Assembly: GCF_900111805.1 (NCBI RefSeq) | Contig: NZ_FOJN01000004.1 | Span: 186,001 to 250,000, forward strand | From: Rhodococcoides kroppenstedtii | GTDB lineage: Bacteria > Actinomycetota > Actinomycetes > Mycobacteriales > Mycobacteriaceae | DNA length: 64,000 nt | Reading direction: 5' to 3' | Shown: positions 7,933-16,316 of the stretch, piece after piece | How the letters are laid out: each line of letters begins with the position of its first letter | Position numbering within the stretch: the first letter of the stretch is position 1 | Position numbers and translations under genes: made by a program | Notes under the pieces: generated by a model | Seen by the model: the letters and a program-made list of their open reading frames with translations, nothing else | The model's database searches: none | Told to the model about the DNA's origin: nothing

Positions 7933-8652
7933 GTGACCATGGCCAGCTGGAAGCGCACAACGATCGTGGCGACGCCCCTCGCCGCCGTCGCCGTCCTCGC
8001 CCTCGCGTCGTGCAGCGCGAACGAGAACCCCAGCGACGTTCCGGGCACCACCCCTCCCGTCTTCACCAGTTCCGCACCTCCGGCCGACTACGCGGCGGAG
8101 CACGGCGGCGAGTCCCACGGCGGCGAGGGTGAGGGCGGCGACGCGACGGCGTCCGCCGACATGACCGGTGACCTGCGTGATCCGTCCGGCGCGTCCGTGG
8201 GCACGGTGTCCTTCACCGAAGAGGACGGGCACCTGAAGGTCACCGTCGAGGCGGAGGGCCTGACCCCCGGCTTCCACGGTCTGCACATGCACCAGAACCC
8301 CGTGTGCGAGCCGAACTCCGTCGCTCCCACCGGCGGCGAGCCCGGCGACTTCCTGTCCGCGGGCGGTCACCTGCAGGTGGGCGGCAACACCGGCCACCCC
8401 GCCAGCGGCGACCTCACCTCGCTGCAGGCGCGCGAGGACGGCACGGCCACCCTGACCACGACCACCGACGCGGTCACGCTCGACGACCTGTCCGGCGGCG
8501 TCGCGGTGATCGTGCACGCGGGTGCGGACAACTTCGCCAACATCCCCACGCGCTACACCCTCCCGGACGGTGCCGCGGTGCCGGATGCCACCACGTTGGC
8601 CACGGGTGACGCAGGCGGCCGTGTCGCCTGCGCCGTGGTCGAAGCCGAGTAG
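7933..8652 (+). CDS. sodC: Superoxide dismutase [Cu-Zn], lipoprotein
   Basis: A periplasmic or cell-surface enzyme that dismutates superoxide; 239 residues from GTG 7933 or 237 from ATG 7939. AGGAG (7924-7928) fits either start. The lipoprotein signal has lipobox LASC near residue 26, then a His/Glu/Gly-rich linker that may bind metal. The SOD fold shows the copper ligands GLHMHQNPVCEP, the GGHLQVGG zinc-loop region, VIVHAGADNF and the disulfide partner RVACAVV. This matches the mycobacterial SodC lipoprotein and its gene position. The next gene starts inside its 3' end. Confidence 0.93.
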   Translation: MTMASWKRTTIVATPLAAVAVLALASCSANENPSDVPGTTPPVFTSSAPPADYAAEHGGESHGGEGEGGDATASADMTGDLRDPSGASVGTVSFTEEDGHLKVTVEAEGLTPGFHGLHMHQNPVCEPNSVAPTGGEPGDFLSAGGHLQVGGNTGHPASGDLTSLQAREDGTATLTTTTDAVTLDDLSGGVAVIVHAGADNFANIPTRYTLPDGAAVPDATTLATGDAGGRVACAVVEAE

Positions 8653-9787
8653 AGCGGCCGGTCCGGTCGAGGTTCCGTTCGTCGGGTCGGCGCGGTCGAC
8701 CATCGGCGTGGAATGGGAGATCGCGCTCGTCGACAAGCAGACGCGCGATCTGTCCAACACTGCCGCCGAGGTCATGGAGGGGGTGGGCGCCCTCGCCGAG
8801 AACCCCCGTGTGACCAAGGAGTTGCTGCGCAACACCGTCGAACTCGTCACCGACGTCTGCGACACCGTCGGCGAGGCGATGGACGATCTGAGCGAGTCGC
8901 TCGACCTCGTCCGCCGCGCGGCCGACCCACTGGGTGTCGACCTGTTCTGTTCCGGCACCCACCCGTTCGCCGAGTGGTCGTCGCAGCAGCTCACGCGGTC
9001 GCCGAACTACGACGAGCTGATCGAGCGCACGCAGTGGTGGGGTCGGCAGATGCTGATCTGGGGGGTGCACGTCCACGTCGGCGTGCGGTCCGCGGACCGG
9101 GTGTTCCCCATCCTCAACGCGCTCCTGCTGCAGTACCCGCACCTGCTGGCGCTGTCGGCGTCGTCGCCCACCTGGGCGGGCTCGGACACCGGCTACGCCA
9201 GCAACCGCGCCCTGATGTTCCAGCAGCTGCCCACCGCGGGACTGCCGTTCCAGTTCGAGACGTGGTCGCAGTTCGAGGGCTTCGTGCACGACCAGATGAA
9301 GACGGGCGTGATCTCCCAACTCGGCGGGATGCACTGGGACATCCGTCCGGTGCCGCGGCTGGGCACCCTCGAGATCCGGGTGTGCGACGGCGTCTCCACC
9401 AAGCGTGAACTCGCGGCGCTGGTGGCGTTGATCCACTGTCTCGTGGTCGATTACGACCGTCGGCTCGACGCCGGGGAGACCCTGCCGACCATGCCGCCGT
9501 GGCACGTCCAGGAGAACAAGTGGCGCGCCGCTCGCTACGGACTCGAGGCCGAGATCATCCTCGACGCCGACAGCAACGAGCGGCTGGTCACCGACGACCT
9601 GAACGATCTGCTGGAGCGTCTCGCCCCCGTCGCCCGCTCGCTCGGGTGCGCCGACGAGCTGGCTTCCGTCGCGGACATCCCGCGCCGCGGCGCGTCGTAC
9701 CAACGCCAGCGCGCGGTGGCGCAGGCGAACGCCGGTGACCTGACGGCGGTCGTCGATTCCCTGATCGACGAGCTGCGTCAGCCCTGA
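8621..9787 (+). CDS. Glutamate--cysteine ligase-like protein, YbdK type
   Basis: A carboxylate-amine ligase of the GCS2 family, 388 residues. Signature segments are IGVEWEIALVD, NPRVTKELLRNTVELVTDVC, QWWGRQMLIWGVHVHVG, PHLLALSASSP, TGYASNRALMFQQLPTAGLP and GTLEIRVCDG. It is closely related to M. tuberculosis Rv0433. In mycothiol-making bacteria the substrate of this enzyme is uncertain. GTG 8621 gives an N-terminus of family length and overlaps sodC by 32 nt; the next in-frame GTG (8708) would cut the first strand. The stop overlaps the convergent mrpG stop by 10 nt. Confidence 0.88.
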   Translation: MSPAPWSKPSRAAGPVEVPFVGSARSTIGVEWEIALVDKQTRDLSNTAAEVMEGVGALAENPRVTKELLRNTVELVTDVCDTVGEAMDDLSESLDLVRRAADPLGVDLFCSGTHPFAEWSSQQLTRSPNYDELIERTQWWGRQMLIWGVHVHVGVRSADRVFPILNALLLQYPHLLALSASSPTWAGSDTGYASNRALMFQQLPTAGLPFQFETWSQFEGFVHDQMKTGVISQLGGMHWDIRPVPRLGTLEIRVCDGVSTKRELAALVALIHCLVVDYDRRLDAGETLPTMPPWHVQENKWRAARYGLEAEIILDADSNERLVTDDLNDLLERLAPVARSLGCADELASVADIPRRGASYQRQRAVAQANAGDLTAVVDSLIDELRQP

Positions 9788-10185
9788 CGGTCGGTGTCGG
9801 TCGGGTCGTCGGCCGCGTCCCGGTCGTGGCCGTCGGCGTTCTCGGCCTTCTCGGCGCCCTGGGCCTCGAGCTCGTCGACCATGAACAGGTCGGACCGCAT
9901 CCGTTGTTCGCGGTAGGCGACCCGGCCGACCGTGTGGGCGATGATCGGGGCGGTGAGCACCGTGAAGATGCCCACGAGCGCGATCATCCAGATGTCCACG
10001 TTGCCCCGCAGGCTGTTGAACGCGCCCAGCAGAATGAGCACGAGCCCGACGACCTGCGGCTTGGTGGCGGCGTGCATCCGCGACAGTGTGTCGGGAAAGC
10101 GCACCACTCCGATCGCGGCGGTCAGGGCGAGCAGCGACCCGAGGAAGATCAGGGTTCCGGTGACGATGTCGGACAAGGTGCTCAT
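9778..10185 (-). CDS. mrpG: Na+/H+ antiporter subunit G
   Basis: The last gene of the mrp operon, 135 residues. Three membrane helices carry the family pattern GVVRFPDTLSRMHAATKPQVVGLVL, followed by VDIWMIALVGIFTVLTAPI and AHTVGRVAYR. A charged tail of about 35 residues (rich in D, E, A) extends past the usual end. It overlaps mrpF by 4 nt at the start codon. Confidence 0.93.
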   Translation of the reverse strand: MSTLSDIVTGTLIFLGSLLALTAAIGVVRFPDTLSRMHAATKPQVVGLVLILLGAFNSLRGNVDIWMIALVGIFTVLTAPIIAHTVGRVAYREQRMRSDLFMVDELEAQGAEKAENADGHDRDAADDPTDTDRQG

Positions 10186-10523
10186 CGGGGCTCGCTCTCG
10201 TCGGTCCGGTTCGCGGAGTCGCGTACCGGGGGATGGACGGGACGGCGGGCCGCTCGTGCCGTTTCCGGGGTGTCCGCCACGCGGAATCGGGCGACGCTCA
10301 CGGAGCCGACGAAGCCCACGACGGCGAGGGCGACGATCGACGGGACCAGCGTGGTGTCGCGGCTGTAGACCGACCACACCATCACCCCGCAGATCACCAG
10401 TGCGATGAGCGTGTCGACGGCGGCGAGGCGGTCGAGCGAATTCGGTCCGGCCAGCAGGCGGTACGCCACGATGAGGCCGGCGACCGCGAGCATGACACCG
10501 GACACCGTGAGGACGACGGTCAT
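10182..10523 (-). CDS. mrpF: Na+/H+ antiporter subunit F
   Basis: A small three-helix subunit of the multi-subunit cation/proton antiporter, 113 residues. The family segments RLLAGPNSLDRLAAVDTLIAL and VGFVGSVSVARF are clear. A basic, Arg-rich tail of about 30 residues follows. Both ends overlap their neighbours by 4 nt, implying translational coupling within the operon. Confidence 0.92.
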   Translation of the reverse strand: MTVVLTVSGVMLAVAGLIVAYRLLAGPNSLDRLAAVDTLIALVICGVMVWSVYSRDTTLVPSIVALAVVGFVGSVSVARFRVADTPETARAARRPVHPPVRDSANRTDESEPR

Positions 10524-11146
10524 CGGCGATCCTTCCCGTCGGGTCCTGCGGAGTAGTCGGTGGTGATGTCGTGCGCGGTCTCGACAACGGTGTCCTCGTC
10601 GTCCCGCGTGGTGTGCACCACGGCGGGGTGCCACTCGGAGTCACGCTCGAACGCACGGATGAACGCGTCCTCGTAGACCCGGACGATGGTGCGGAACTGG
10701 TCGATCGCGTCGGGCTTGGCGACGTCGAGCACGTGGATGTAGAGCACGCGCTCCGCGCGGTCGATCTCGAGAACCAAGGTGCCGGGCACCATGTTCAGCG
10801 AGTCGACCATGAAGGTGAGGACCAGGTCGGACTTGATGCGGACCGGGTAGCGCAGAACGGCGTTGACGGGGTTCGGACCCGGACGGACGGCGGCCCAGGC
10901 GACCTGCACGCTGGACACCAGGGCGTAGTAGACGAGAACCCCGACCAGCCGAACGACCGAGAGCGGATGAACGCGACCCTCCACCGGAACCGTGGGCAGG
11001 GCCAGCACGGTGGTGACGAACAGGGCGACGACGATGCCGCCGGCGATGTTGGCGACGGACACGTTGCCCCAGAGGAGCACCCACACGGCGGTGAGCCAGG
11101 TGACCAGGGCGAGCTTCAGTGCGAGTTCGCGGTGCATCAGCGTCAT
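10520..11146 (-). CDS. mrpE: Na+/H+ antiporter subunit E
   Basis: Subunit E, 208 residues. Two or three N-terminal membrane helices are followed by the MnhE pattern NAVLRYPVRIKSDLVLTFM and SLNMVPGTLVLEID, then a cytoplasmic domain containing LYIHVLDV. A 40-residue hydrophilic tail ends the protein. Start and stop overlap mrpD and mrpF by 4 nt each. Confidence 0.92.
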   Translation of the reverse strand: MTLMHRELALKLALVTWLTAVWVLLWGNVSVANIAGGIVVALFVTTVLALPTVPVEGRVHPLSVVRLVGVLVYYALVSSVQVAWAAVRPGPNPVNAVLRYPVRIKSDLVLTFMVDSLNMVPGTLVLEIDRAERVLYIHVLDVAKPDAIDQFRTIVRVYEDAFIRAFERDSEWHPAVVHTTRDDEDTVVETAHDITTDYSAGPDGKDRR

Positions 11147-12771
11147 CGCGGTTCCTCCCCGGTCGCGTAGGTGACGGGATCGTCGATGCCGCCGAGGACG
11201 GCAGTGACGTAGACCGAGGGTGCGCGCAGTTCGTCGGCGGCGCGGTTGCTGATGCCGATGAACGGTCCGGCGAAGACGGTCAGGGAGAGGCCGACGGCGA
11301 CCAACGCGATGGTGGGGGCCAGCATGCCGACGGGCATCCGTCCCGGATCGTCGCGATTCTCGAACTCGACGTCGGTGGCGTTGTCGAGCAACGCCGTCGG
11401 CGAGTTGTCCGAGAGACCGCCCTCGGGGGCGTCGGCCCGCGCACGCCAGAACGCCTTGGTCCACACGCGGGCCACCACGTACAGCGTCAGCAGCGAGGTG
11501 ACGACGCTGCCCGCGACGAGGATCCAGGCCAGGGCGGACGCCTTGTCCACACCGGCCTCGAGCAGCGCGACCTTGCCCACGAACCCGGAGAAGGGCGGGA
11601 TGCCACCGAGATTGAGGGCGGGGATCAGGAAGATGATCGCCAGCAGGGGACTCGCGGCGGCCAGACCACCGAGGCGGCGCAACGACGACGAGCCCGCCTG
11701 CCGGTCGATCAGGCCCACCACCAGGAAGAGCGTGGTCTGCACGAGAATGTGGTGCGCGACGTAGTAGACCGCACCGGCGAGCCCCGCGGTCGAGGAGAGC
11801 GCCACGCCGAAGATCATGTAACCGATGTGCGAGACCAGCGTGAAGGACAGCAGACGTTTTATCTCGCTCTGCGCGATCGCACCGAGGATGCCGATCACCA
11901 TCGTGAGCAGTCCGGCGATCATGAGGACGTTGTCCATCGACCCGTCGGTGAACAGCAGCGTGTGGGTCCGGATGATCGCGTAGACGCCCACCTTGGTGAG
12001 CAAGCCCGCGAACACCGCCGTCACGGGCGCAGGTGCCGTCGGATAGGAGTCCGGGAGCCAGGCGGACAGCGGGAAGACGGCCGCCTTGATGCCGAAGGCC
12101 ACGAGCAGAATGGCGAAGAGGGCCATCTTCGTACCCTGCGGAACGTCGGGCAGGCGAAGGGCGAGCTGGGCGAAGTTGAGCGTTCCGGTCGCGGCGTAGA
12201 CGACGGCGACACCGATGAGGAACACCATCGACGAGACCGCGGAGACCATCACGTACGACACACCGGCACGGACCCGCTCCGCGCTGGCACCGAGCGTCAA
12301 GAGGACGAACGACGCGACGAGGAGGACCTCGAAGCCGACGAACAGGTTGAACAGGTCGCCGGCGAGGAACGCGTTGCAGACACCCGCGGTCAGGGCCAGG
12401 TAGGTGGGCAGGAAGATCGACACCGGCTGTTCGGCGTCACCGTCGCGAATGCCCTGACCGACGGCGTAGACGATGACGGCGAGCAGGACGACGGCCGACA
12501 CCACCAGCATGATGGCCGACAGGCGGTCGACCACCAGAGTGATGCCGAACGGCGCCTCCCAGCCACCGATCTGCAGCGCGCTGGTGCCGTCGCGGTCGGC
12601 CAGGAAGAGCAGGAGCACGGACACCACGACCACGCCGACGAGGGCGGCGATGGTGACCGCGCGCTGTGCGCGCGGCTTGCGCCCCAGAATGAGCGTCAGG
12701 GCCGCGGCCAACAGCGGGATCAGGACGGGAAGGGGCGTCAGGGGACCCACCCACGAGGACGGCACGGTCAT
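11143..12771 (-). CDS. mrpD: Na+/H+ antiporter subunit D
   Basis: A proton-translocating subunit related to complex I NuoM/N, 542 residues with about 14 membrane helices. Key features are the conserved Glu in NLFVGFEVLLVASFVLL, the Lys in KAAVFPLSAWLPDSYPTAP and the Lys in FAGLLTKVGVYAII. These residues line the proton path in the family. It overlaps mrpC and mrpE by 4 nt each. Confidence 0.95.
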   Translation of the reverse strand: MTVPSSWVGPLTPLPVLIPLLAAALTLILGRKPRAQRAVTIAALVGVVVVSVLLLFLADRDGTSALQIGGWEAPFGITLVVDRLSAIMLVVSAVVLLAVIVYAVGQGIRDGDAEQPVSIFLPTYLALTAGVCNAFLAGDLFNLFVGFEVLLVASFVLLTLGASAERVRAGVSYVMVSAVSSMVFLIGVAVVYAATGTLNFAQLALRLPDVPQGTKMALFAILLVAFGIKAAVFPLSAWLPDSYPTAPAPVTAVFAGLLTKVGVYAIIRTHTLLFTDGSMDNVLMIAGLLTMVIGILGAIAQSEIKRLLSFTLVSHIGYMIFGVALSSTAGLAGAVYYVAHHILVQTTLFLVVGLIDRQAGSSSLRRLGGLAAASPLLAIIFLIPALNLGGIPPFSGFVGKVALLEAGVDKASALAWILVAGSVVTSLLTLYVVARVWTKAFWRARADAPEGGLSDNSPTALLDNATDVEFENRDDPGRMPVGMLAPTIALVAVGLSLTVFAGPFIGISNRAADELRAPSVYVTAVLGGIDDPVTYATGEEPR

Positions 12772-13334
12772 CGTCGTCCTCCGCCGGTGGTGGTGTCGTC
12801 GTCGTCTCGGAAGTGGCCCTCGTGCAGGTCCTCGTAGGCCACGAGGTCCTCGCGGTTGGCGATCTGATCGAGCGGAATGGGGTTACCGTCCTTGTCGAAG
12901 GCGTCGCCGGCCTCACCGGGCTCGCCGGTGACCGGGTCGTCGGACTTGTCGCGGTCGGGCGCTTCGGCCGGGCTGCGCCGCTGCGACACCTTGGTGTCCT
13001 CGGGGTCGTTCTCGACCACGTCCGCGACGTTGATCGTGTACGACCGGTAGGCGAGAGCCAGGACGAACGCGGCGATGCCCATCGTGATGACGATCGCGGT
13101 CAGGATCAGGGCCTGGGCCAGCGCGTCGGCGTCGCCGTCGGCGACCTCCGAGATGCGGCCGACGACGGGCGGATTACCGCCGGGGCCGCCGGAGGCGAGG
13201 ATGAGCAGGTTGATGCCGTTGCTCATCAACAGCAGGCCGAGCAGCATCCGTACGATGCTGCGTTCGATCATGAGGTAGACACCGGTGCCGATCAGGACGG
13301 CCACCAGTGCCAGGACGGCGAGGTTCGCGCTCAT
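12768..13334 (-). CDS. mrpC: Na+/H+ antiporter subunit C
   Basis: A NuoK-like subunit. The first 115 residues hold three helices with the family pattern GVYLMIERSIVRMLLGLLL, SNGINLLIL and the late ALAQALILTAIVITMGIAAFVLAL. The protein is 188 residues, about 70 longer than typical bacterial MrpC. The extra part is a charged, disordered-looking cytoplasmic tail. It overlaps mrpAB and mrpD by 4 nt. Confidence 0.93.
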   Translation of the reverse strand: MSANLAVLALVAVLIGTGVYLMIERSIVRMLLGLLLMSNGINLLILASGGPGGNPPVVGRISEVADGDADALAQALILTAIVITMGIAAFVLALAYRSYTINVADVVENDPEDTKVSQRRSPAEAPDRDKSDDPVTGEPGEAGDAFDKDGNPIPLDQIANREDLVAYEDLHEGHFRDDDDTTTGGGRR

Positions 13335-16156
13335 TGCTGGCTCGTTTCGATCTGGGCGTCGAGGCGCGCGCCGAGGCTGCGCAGCACGTCGAGCACGAGG
13401 CCGACGACGATGAGGTACACACCGGCGTCGAAGAACAGGGCCGTGACCATCTTGATGTCGCCGAGCAAGGGCAGCGTCGCCTCGAACGTGGCCGAGGACA
13501 GCGCAGGCGCGCCCAGCAGGATCGAGGCCAGCGCGGTGCCGCCGGCGAAGAGCAGTCCGATGCCCAGAATCTTCCCGGCGTCGAACGGCAGGGTCTCGCC
13601 GAGCTCGTACCGACCGCCCGCCAGATAGCGCAGAACCAGCGCCAGACCGGCCGTCAGGCCGCCGGCGAAACCGCCGCCCGGCGCGTTGTGTCCGGCGAAG
13701 AAGAAGTAGATGGACAGCACCATCACGGTGGGGAAGACCAGGCGGGTGGTGACCTCGAGCACGAGCACACGGTGCTTCGGATCGATGAGGTCGCTGCCGG
13801 AGAGCCAGGTGATCTCGGAGGCCGCCTGGCGGGAGTCAATCGACGCGGGCGCGTCGGAGACGCGGGGTGCGCTGCCGAAGCGGCGATTTCGGAAGACGAG
13901 GCTCGCGACGCCGGTGGCGGCCACCAGCAGCACCGAGATCTCGCCGAACGTGTCCCACGCGCGGATGTCGACCAGGATGACGTTGACCACGTTGTTGCCG
14001 TCGCCGAAGTCGTACGCCAGATCCGGGAAGTAGTCCGCGATCGGGCGAGTGGTTCGGCCGTTCATCGCGAAGGCGCCGACGGCGGTCACCGTCAGACCCA
14101 CGGCGGCGGCGAGCAGGATGCGCAGACCCTTGTGGCCGAACGAGCGGCCCTCGTCGATCTCCGCAGGAAGTTTGCGCAGCACCAGGACGAAGACGACCAG
14201 CGTGAGGGTCTCGACGAGGAACTGGGTGAGCGCGAGGTCGGGAGCGCCGTGGATGGCGAACAGCAGGCCGGCGCCGTATCCGGTGACACCCACGAGCAGG
14301 ACCGCGGCCAGACGGTTCCGCATCACCGCGGCGCCGACGGCTGCGGCCATCATGATCGCGCCGATCACGAACTGCAGGGGTGAGTCGGCCAGTCGGGTCT
14401 CGATGCCCTTGCGGGTGTGGACCAGCAGAGAGATCAGCGGGAACAGTGCGAGCGTGCCGAGGATCACCGCCTGCGTCCCCGGCAGCGAGCCGCGCTGCGT
14501 GGACCCCGTGATGCGCAGCGACAGGGAGTCCATGAGCTGCAGCGTGCGGTCGTAGATGCGGTCGGCGTTCAGCGGCGAGGGCGGCACGGCACGCGCGATC
14601 GACTTGTGCACCTTGTAGAGCGCGACACCGACCACGATCACGATCGCCGTCATGTACAGCGGGATCGAGAAGCCGTGCCACAGCGCGAGGTGGTAGACCT
14701 TCGCGCCGTACGACGGCAGCGTCTCGGCGTACGGGGACAGCAGCCGGTCCATCACCGGCGCGGCGAGGCCGGCGGCCAACCCCAGGGCGGCAAGCAGCAC
14801 CGGCGGGGTGAGGAAGAACGCGCCCGGAGCGTGCATGCCCGCCACCGCGGCGCTCGGCGCGCGCAGCTTCTTCCGGCCGAAGGCGCCCCAGACGAAGCGC
14901 AGGCTGTACGCCACGGTGAGGATGGACCCGAGCACCATCACGCCGAGGACCACCGCCGACGCGCCGGGACTCATCGCCTCGGAGTCGATGGCCGCTTCGA
15001 AGGCGGATTCCTTGCCGACGAATCCGAGGAACGGGGGCAGGCCCGCCATCGAGGCCGCGGCGACGACACCCGTCACGCAGAGGACCGGCGCCCGACTGCC
15101 CAGATGGGCGAGCTTGCGGACGTCGCGGGTGCCGGTGGTGTGGTCGATGATGCCGACCACCATGAACAGGGCCGCTTTGAAGAAGCCGTGGGCCATCACC
15201 ATCGCCAGTCCGGCGAGCATGGCCGTGCGCGTGCCGATGCCCACGATGGCGGTGAGGAAGCCCAGCTGGCTGACGGTGCCGAACGCGAGCACCAGCTTGA
15301 GGTCGTACGCCCGGAGCGCGCGGTAGCCGCCCACGATCATCGAGGCCAGGCCGAGCGAGACGATGGTGACGCGCCACGGACCGGCGTCGGCGAACCCCGG
15401 CGCGAGCCGGGCGACCAGGTAGATGCCGGCCTTGACCATGGCCGCGGCGTGCAGGTATCCGCTGACGGGCGTGGGCGCGGCCATGGCGCCGGGGAGCCAG
15501 AAGTGCAGCGGCACGATGGCCGATTTGCTCAGCGCGCCGACCAGGACGAGGACCAGGCCGACGCCGGCGAGCCACCCGCGCGGCGCCGCGGCGACGACGT
15601 CAGAGAGGTTGTAGCTGCCGACCATTTCGCCCAGCACGATGATGCCCACGAGCATCGCCAGGCCGCCGGCGGTGGTGACCAGCAGGGCCTGCGTGGCCGC
15701 GCGCCGCGAGGAGGCACGCTCGGCGTAGTGGCCGACCAGCAGGAACGACAACACCGTCGTCAGTTCCCAGAAGATGTAGAGCATGAGCATGTTGTCGCTG
15801 GTGACCAGCGCGAACATGACGCCCGCGAACGCGACCATCTCGGCGGCGAAGATGCCCAGGCGGGGCTCGTCGTCCTCGAAGTAGCGAGCGCAGTAGACGA
15901 GGATCAACGTGCCGATGCCGAGGATGAGCACGCTCATGACGGCGGCGAGAGAGTCGAACCGCATGTCGATGTCCATCGACAGCCCGGGCACCCACTCGAT
16001 GTCCAGACGCTGCTCGTTGTCCCAGTTCCCGATCACCCAGCCGAGGGACGCCGCCGGCACCAGAGCGAGGGCGAGGAAGGCGTTGCGCCCCCACCACCGG
16101 ACCAGCAGGGGCGCCACGACCGCGGCGACGGCGTGGGCGACGAGAACAGCAAGCAA
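13331..16156 (-). CDS. mrpA: Na+/H+ antiporter fused subunit A/B
   Basis: A 941-residue polytopic protein. Residues 1 to about 480 form a NuoL-like antiporter module with the conserved Glu in MLYIFWELTTVLSFLLVGHY and Lys residues in KSAIVPLHFWLPGAMAAPTP and AAAMVKAGIYL. The MrpA-specific C-terminal helices follow. The last 155 residues, beginning near SDLIDPKHRVLVLEVTTRL, are an MnhB domain with FFAGHNAPGGGFAGGL. A and B are therefore fused, and no separate mrpB exists. The likely start is TTG 16156, with GGAG 7 nt upstream; the longer open frame has no membrane-protein character. It heads the operon. Confidence 0.93.
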   Translation of the reverse strand: MLAVLVAHAVAAVVAPLLVRWWGRNAFLALALVPAASLGWVIGNWDNEQRLDIEWVPGLSMDIDMRFDSLAAVMSVLILGIGTLILVYCARYFEDDEPRLGIFAAEMVAFAGVMFALVTSDNMLMLYIFWELTTVLSFLLVGHYAERASSRRAATQALLVTTAGGLAMLVGIIVLGEMVGSYNLSDVVAAAPRGWLAGVGLVLVLVGALSKSAIVPLHFWLPGAMAAPTPVSGYLHAAAMVKAGIYLVARLAPGFADAGPWRVTIVSLGLASMIVGGYRALRAYDLKLVLAFGTVSQLGFLTAIVGIGTRTAMLAGLAMVMAHGFFKAALFMVVGIIDHTTGTRDVRKLAHLGSRAPVLCVTGVVAAASMAGLPPFLGFVGKESAFEAAIDSEAMSPGASAVVLGVMVLGSILTVAYSLRFVWGAFGRKKLRAPSAAVAGMHAPGAFFLTPPVLLAALGLAAGLAAPVMDRLLSPYAETLPSYGAKVYHLALWHGFSIPLYMTAIVIVVGVALYKVHKSIARAVPPSPLNADRIYDRTLQLMDSLSLRITGSTQRGSLPGTQAVILGTLALFPLISLLVHTRKGIETRLADSPLQFVIGAIMMAAAVGAAVMRNRLAAVLLVGVTGYGAGLLFAIHGAPDLALTQFLVETLTLVVFVLVLRKLPAEIDEGRSFGHKGLRILLAAAVGLTVTAVGAFAMNGRTTRPIADYFPDLAYDFGDGNNVVNVILVDIRAWDTFGEISVLLVAATGVASLVFRNRRFGSAPRVSDAPASIDSRQAASEITWLSGSDLIDPKHRVLVLEVTTRLVFPTVMVLSIYFFFAGHNAPGGGFAGGLTAGLALVLRYLAGGRYELGETLPFDAGKILGIGLLFAGGTALASILLGAPALSSATFEATLPLLGDIKMVTALFFDAGVYLIVVGLVLDVLRSLGARLDAQIETSQQ

Positions 16157-16248
16157 GTGGCACTCCGTCGGTAGCGTGGGGGCGGCGGGGTGTCGGACGA
16201 ATCGATGGCGCCGTGAGGACCGGCGTTCCGGGACGACCGTGCAACCCC

Positions 16249-16254
16249 ATCTTA
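16249..16254 (-). promoter_or_regulatory. Candidate -10 of the mrp operon promoter
   Basis: TAAGAT on the minus strand lies about 93 nt before the mrpAB start. A weak -35-like GGAACG region is about 17 nt further upstream. Confidence 0.3.
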
Positions 16255-16285
16255 CGTGCCCGGTGGCGGCACCGTTCCGGCAGGG

Positions 16286-16308
16286 ATACCCACGGGGGGT
16301 AGGGGTAT
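16286..16308. promoter_or_regulatory. CsoR/RcnR-like GC-rich palindrome upstream of mrp
   Basis: ATACCC (16286-16291) and GGGTAT (16303-16308) are inverted repeats around a G-rich centre. An inner TACCCACGGGGGGTA resembles copper-sensor CsoR operators of the type TACCC-TAC-GGGGGTA. The site lies just upstream of the candidate mrp -35 region. No csoR gene is in the window. Confidence 0.3.
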
Positions 16309-16316
16309 GTGGGCGA

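Noticed and set aside
11119..12837. Long open frame (572 codons) antisense to mrpD and its neighbours
   Set aside because: The translation is a run of Arg, Gly, Asp and Gln typical of GC-rich antisense reading; the opposite strand encodes clear antiporter subunits.
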